From contig JALOOS010000092.1 of the NCBI GenBank assembly GCA_025454275.1, positions 1-6,758 on the forward strand: 6,758 bases of DNA, in the 5' to 3' direction. The position numbers and the translations under genes were made by a program. Below, in pieces: positions 5,935-6,758 of the stretch. Each line of letters starts with the position of its first letter. Position 1 is the stretch's first letter. The DNA is from Desulfobacterales bacterium (GTDB lineage Bacteria; Desulfobacterota; Desulfobacteria; Desulfobacterales; SpSt-501). The notes under the pieces were generated by a model. It was not told the DNA's origin. It saw nothing but the letters and a program-made list of their open reading frames with translations, and searched no databases.

Positions 5935-6441
5935 GTGGGGACTCACACCGCCTTCATATCGGTCGGCTCGAACCTCGGCGACCCGCTCGAAAACTGCCGC
6001 CGCGCGGTTCAGCGTCTTGCGGCTGAAGAGGGCATCCGCGTCACGGGGCGGTCGCGGATCTATCGCACCGAACCCGTCGGCTACACCGATCAGGCGTGGT
6101 TCGTGAACCAGGTGGTTCGTGTCGAAACCGAACTGGGTCCCGAGGCGCTTTTGAATCGCCTCCAGGCGCTCGAGCGGGGGCTCGGAAAGAGCGCACCTGC
6201 CGTTCGCTTCGGCCCGCGGGTGATCGATCTCGATCTCCTGCTCTTCGACCGGCAGGTGATCGAAGCACCGGGCCTGGTCCTTCCGCATCCCCGCATGCAC
6301 ACCCGGCGTTTTGTTTTGAAGCCGTTGTGTGATATAGACCCCGGTATCGTTCACCCGGTGCTGGGCCGTGAGATGCACACACTGCTCGCGGAGCTCGGCT
6401 CAGGCGGCCAGGAGGTGGTGGAGCACCCATGCTGCGACTGA
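5935..6441 (+). CDS. folK: HPPK, 6-hydroxymethyl-dihydropterin pyrophosphokinase
   Basis: This cytoplasmic enzyme transfers pyrophosphate from ATP to 6-hydroxymethyl-7,8-dihydropterin, an early committed step of folate synthesis. It has 168 residues, the usual size. Visible motifs are SVGSNLGDP (9-17), the pterin-binding segment RIYRTEPVGYTDQAWFVNQVV (about 41-61), the Mg-binding FGPRVIDLDLLLF with its two aspartates, and the C-terminal LPHPRMHTRRFVLKPL. The start is GTG at 5935, since no in-frame ATG precedes SVGSNLGD. The G-rich GGGGGTG at 5921-5927 is a plausible, if poor, ribosome binding site. It follows dapF by 19 bases and its last 13 bases overlap the next gene. It is a single-domain HPPK; no fused folP or folB domain is seen. 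Confidence 0.96.
   Translation: MGTHTAFISVGSNLGDPLENCRRAVQRLAAEEGIRVTGRSRIYRTEPVGYTDQAWFVNQVVRVETELGPEALLNRLQALERGLGKSAPAVRFGPRVIDLDLLLFDRQVIEAPGLVLPHPRMHTRRFVLKPLCDIDPGIVHPVLGREMHTLLAELGSGGQEVVEHPCCD
6411..6423 (+). promoter_or_regulatory. Ribosome binding site inside folK for the TRASH-type gene
   Basis: GGAGGT at 6411-6416 and GTGGAG at 6418-6423 lie 12 and 5 bases before the ATG at 6429, within the end of folK. They support a separately translated, overlapping small gene and fix its start. Confidence 0.65.
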
Positions 6442-6701
6442 TTGCGATTCTGGTCCTGGCCTATGTGGCCTACCGCGTCGTTCGCAAATGGGTTCTCGGC
6501 CGCTCCGCGACCCGGCAGGTGAACCGGCCTCCCGGCCCGCATGGCCGCATCGACGACGTGATGCACAAGGATCCGCAGTGCGGGGCCTACTTCGCCCGGC
6601 GCGACGGGGTGCCGTTGAGCTTCCAGGGACGCGAGCTCCTGTTCTGCAGTCCGGAGTGCCGCGACCGGTTTCTGTCCGCCAACCAACCACCCGAATCCTG
6701 A
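6429..6701 (+). CDS. Membrane-anchored TRASH/YHS-type cysteine protein
   Basis: This is a 90-residue protein. Residues 3-18 (LIAILVLAYVAYRVVR) form one hydrophobic helix followed by basic residues (R19, K20, R25), as expected for an N-terminal membrane anchor with the rest facing the cytoplasm. After a Pro/Gly linker (26-40) comes a small cysteine domain: KDPQCGAYFAR, then SFQGRELLFCSPECRDRFL. The cysteines C51, C73 and C77 have spacing C-X21-C-X3-C, which fits the TRASH metal-binding pattern (C-X19-22-C-X3-C), and the KDPxCG...FCSxECRxxF wording matches YHS/TRASH-type proteins. Metal binding (copper, zinc or iron) is therefore likely but untested, and a fixed role is not known. Small proteins of this build are often left as hypothetical or PP0621-like. 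It overlaps folK by 13 bases, has a good ribosome binding site, and probably shares its message. Confidence 0.8.
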   Translation: MLRLIAILVLAYVAYRVVRKWVLGRSATRQVNRPPGPHGRIDDVMHKDPQCGAYFARRDGVPLSFQGRELLFCSPECRDRFLSANQPPES

Positions 6702-6714
6702 ATGGGCGGCCGTC

Positions 6715-6758
6715 ATGGAACAACCTGAACTCCCCCGAATCCCGCACCCGGCCGGCCC
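6715..6758 (+). CDS. Possible start of a further gene, cut by window end
   Basis: An ATG 13 bases after the previous stop opens a frame that runs to the window edge (MEQPELPRIPHPAG). Spacing and direction fit another member of the same operon, but there is no strong ribosome binding site and too few residues to recognise a family. The competing ATG at 6702 stops after eight codons. I cannot name a product. Confidence 0.35.
   Translation, partial: MEQPELPRIPHPAG

Overview
The window is a dense, high-GC (roughly two-thirds G+C by eye) stretch of bacterial chromosome. Every supported gene lies on the + strand, with gaps of 0 to 52 bases or short stop/start overlaps. The layout looks like one or two long housekeeping transcription units rather than an accessory island. 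I see no tRNA, rRNA, CRISPR array, insertion sequence, phage gene or plasmid function. The gene mix (arginine synthesis, a dapF-linked lipoprotein, xerC with a HAD hydrolase, folK, a small TRASH-type protein) and the look of the proteins suggest a Gram-negative bacterium of the Desulfobacterota/deltaproteobacterial kind. That placement is by resemblance and is not proven.

Layout: bases 1-92 hold an imperfect hairpin and a strong ribosome binding site. Then come a small basic protein with a Rho-N/SAP-like DNA or RNA binding helix pair (93-422), a HAD-superfamily phosphatase with nucleotidase-like motifs (428-1039), the tyrosine recombinase XerC (1092-2027), acetylornithine aminotransferase ArgD (2037-3254), argininosuccinate lyase ArgH (3244-4620), a lipoprotein with a fibronectin-III-like domain (4617-5075), diaminopimelate epimerase DapF (5091-5915), the folate enzyme FolK (5935-6441), a membrane-anchored cysteine-motif protein (6429-6701), and possibly the first codons of another gene (6715 onward).

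How the genes fit together: ArgD and ArgH catalyse two non-adjacent steps of arginine synthesis. The two steps between them (argF, argG) are not encoded here. DapF makes meso-diaminopimelate for lysine and peptidoglycan. XerC resolves chromosome dimers. FolK commits pterin to folate. The most informative pattern is that lipoprotein-dapF and xerC-HAD are the same gene pairs that lie together in gammaproteobacteria (lptM-dapF-...-xerC-HAD). Here they are reordered, and the arginine genes sit between the two halves.

I did not find a convincing novel defence or mobile system. The items most worth following are the FnIII lipoprotein with an LptM-like start, the Rho-N-like small basic protein, and the TRASH-type membrane protein.
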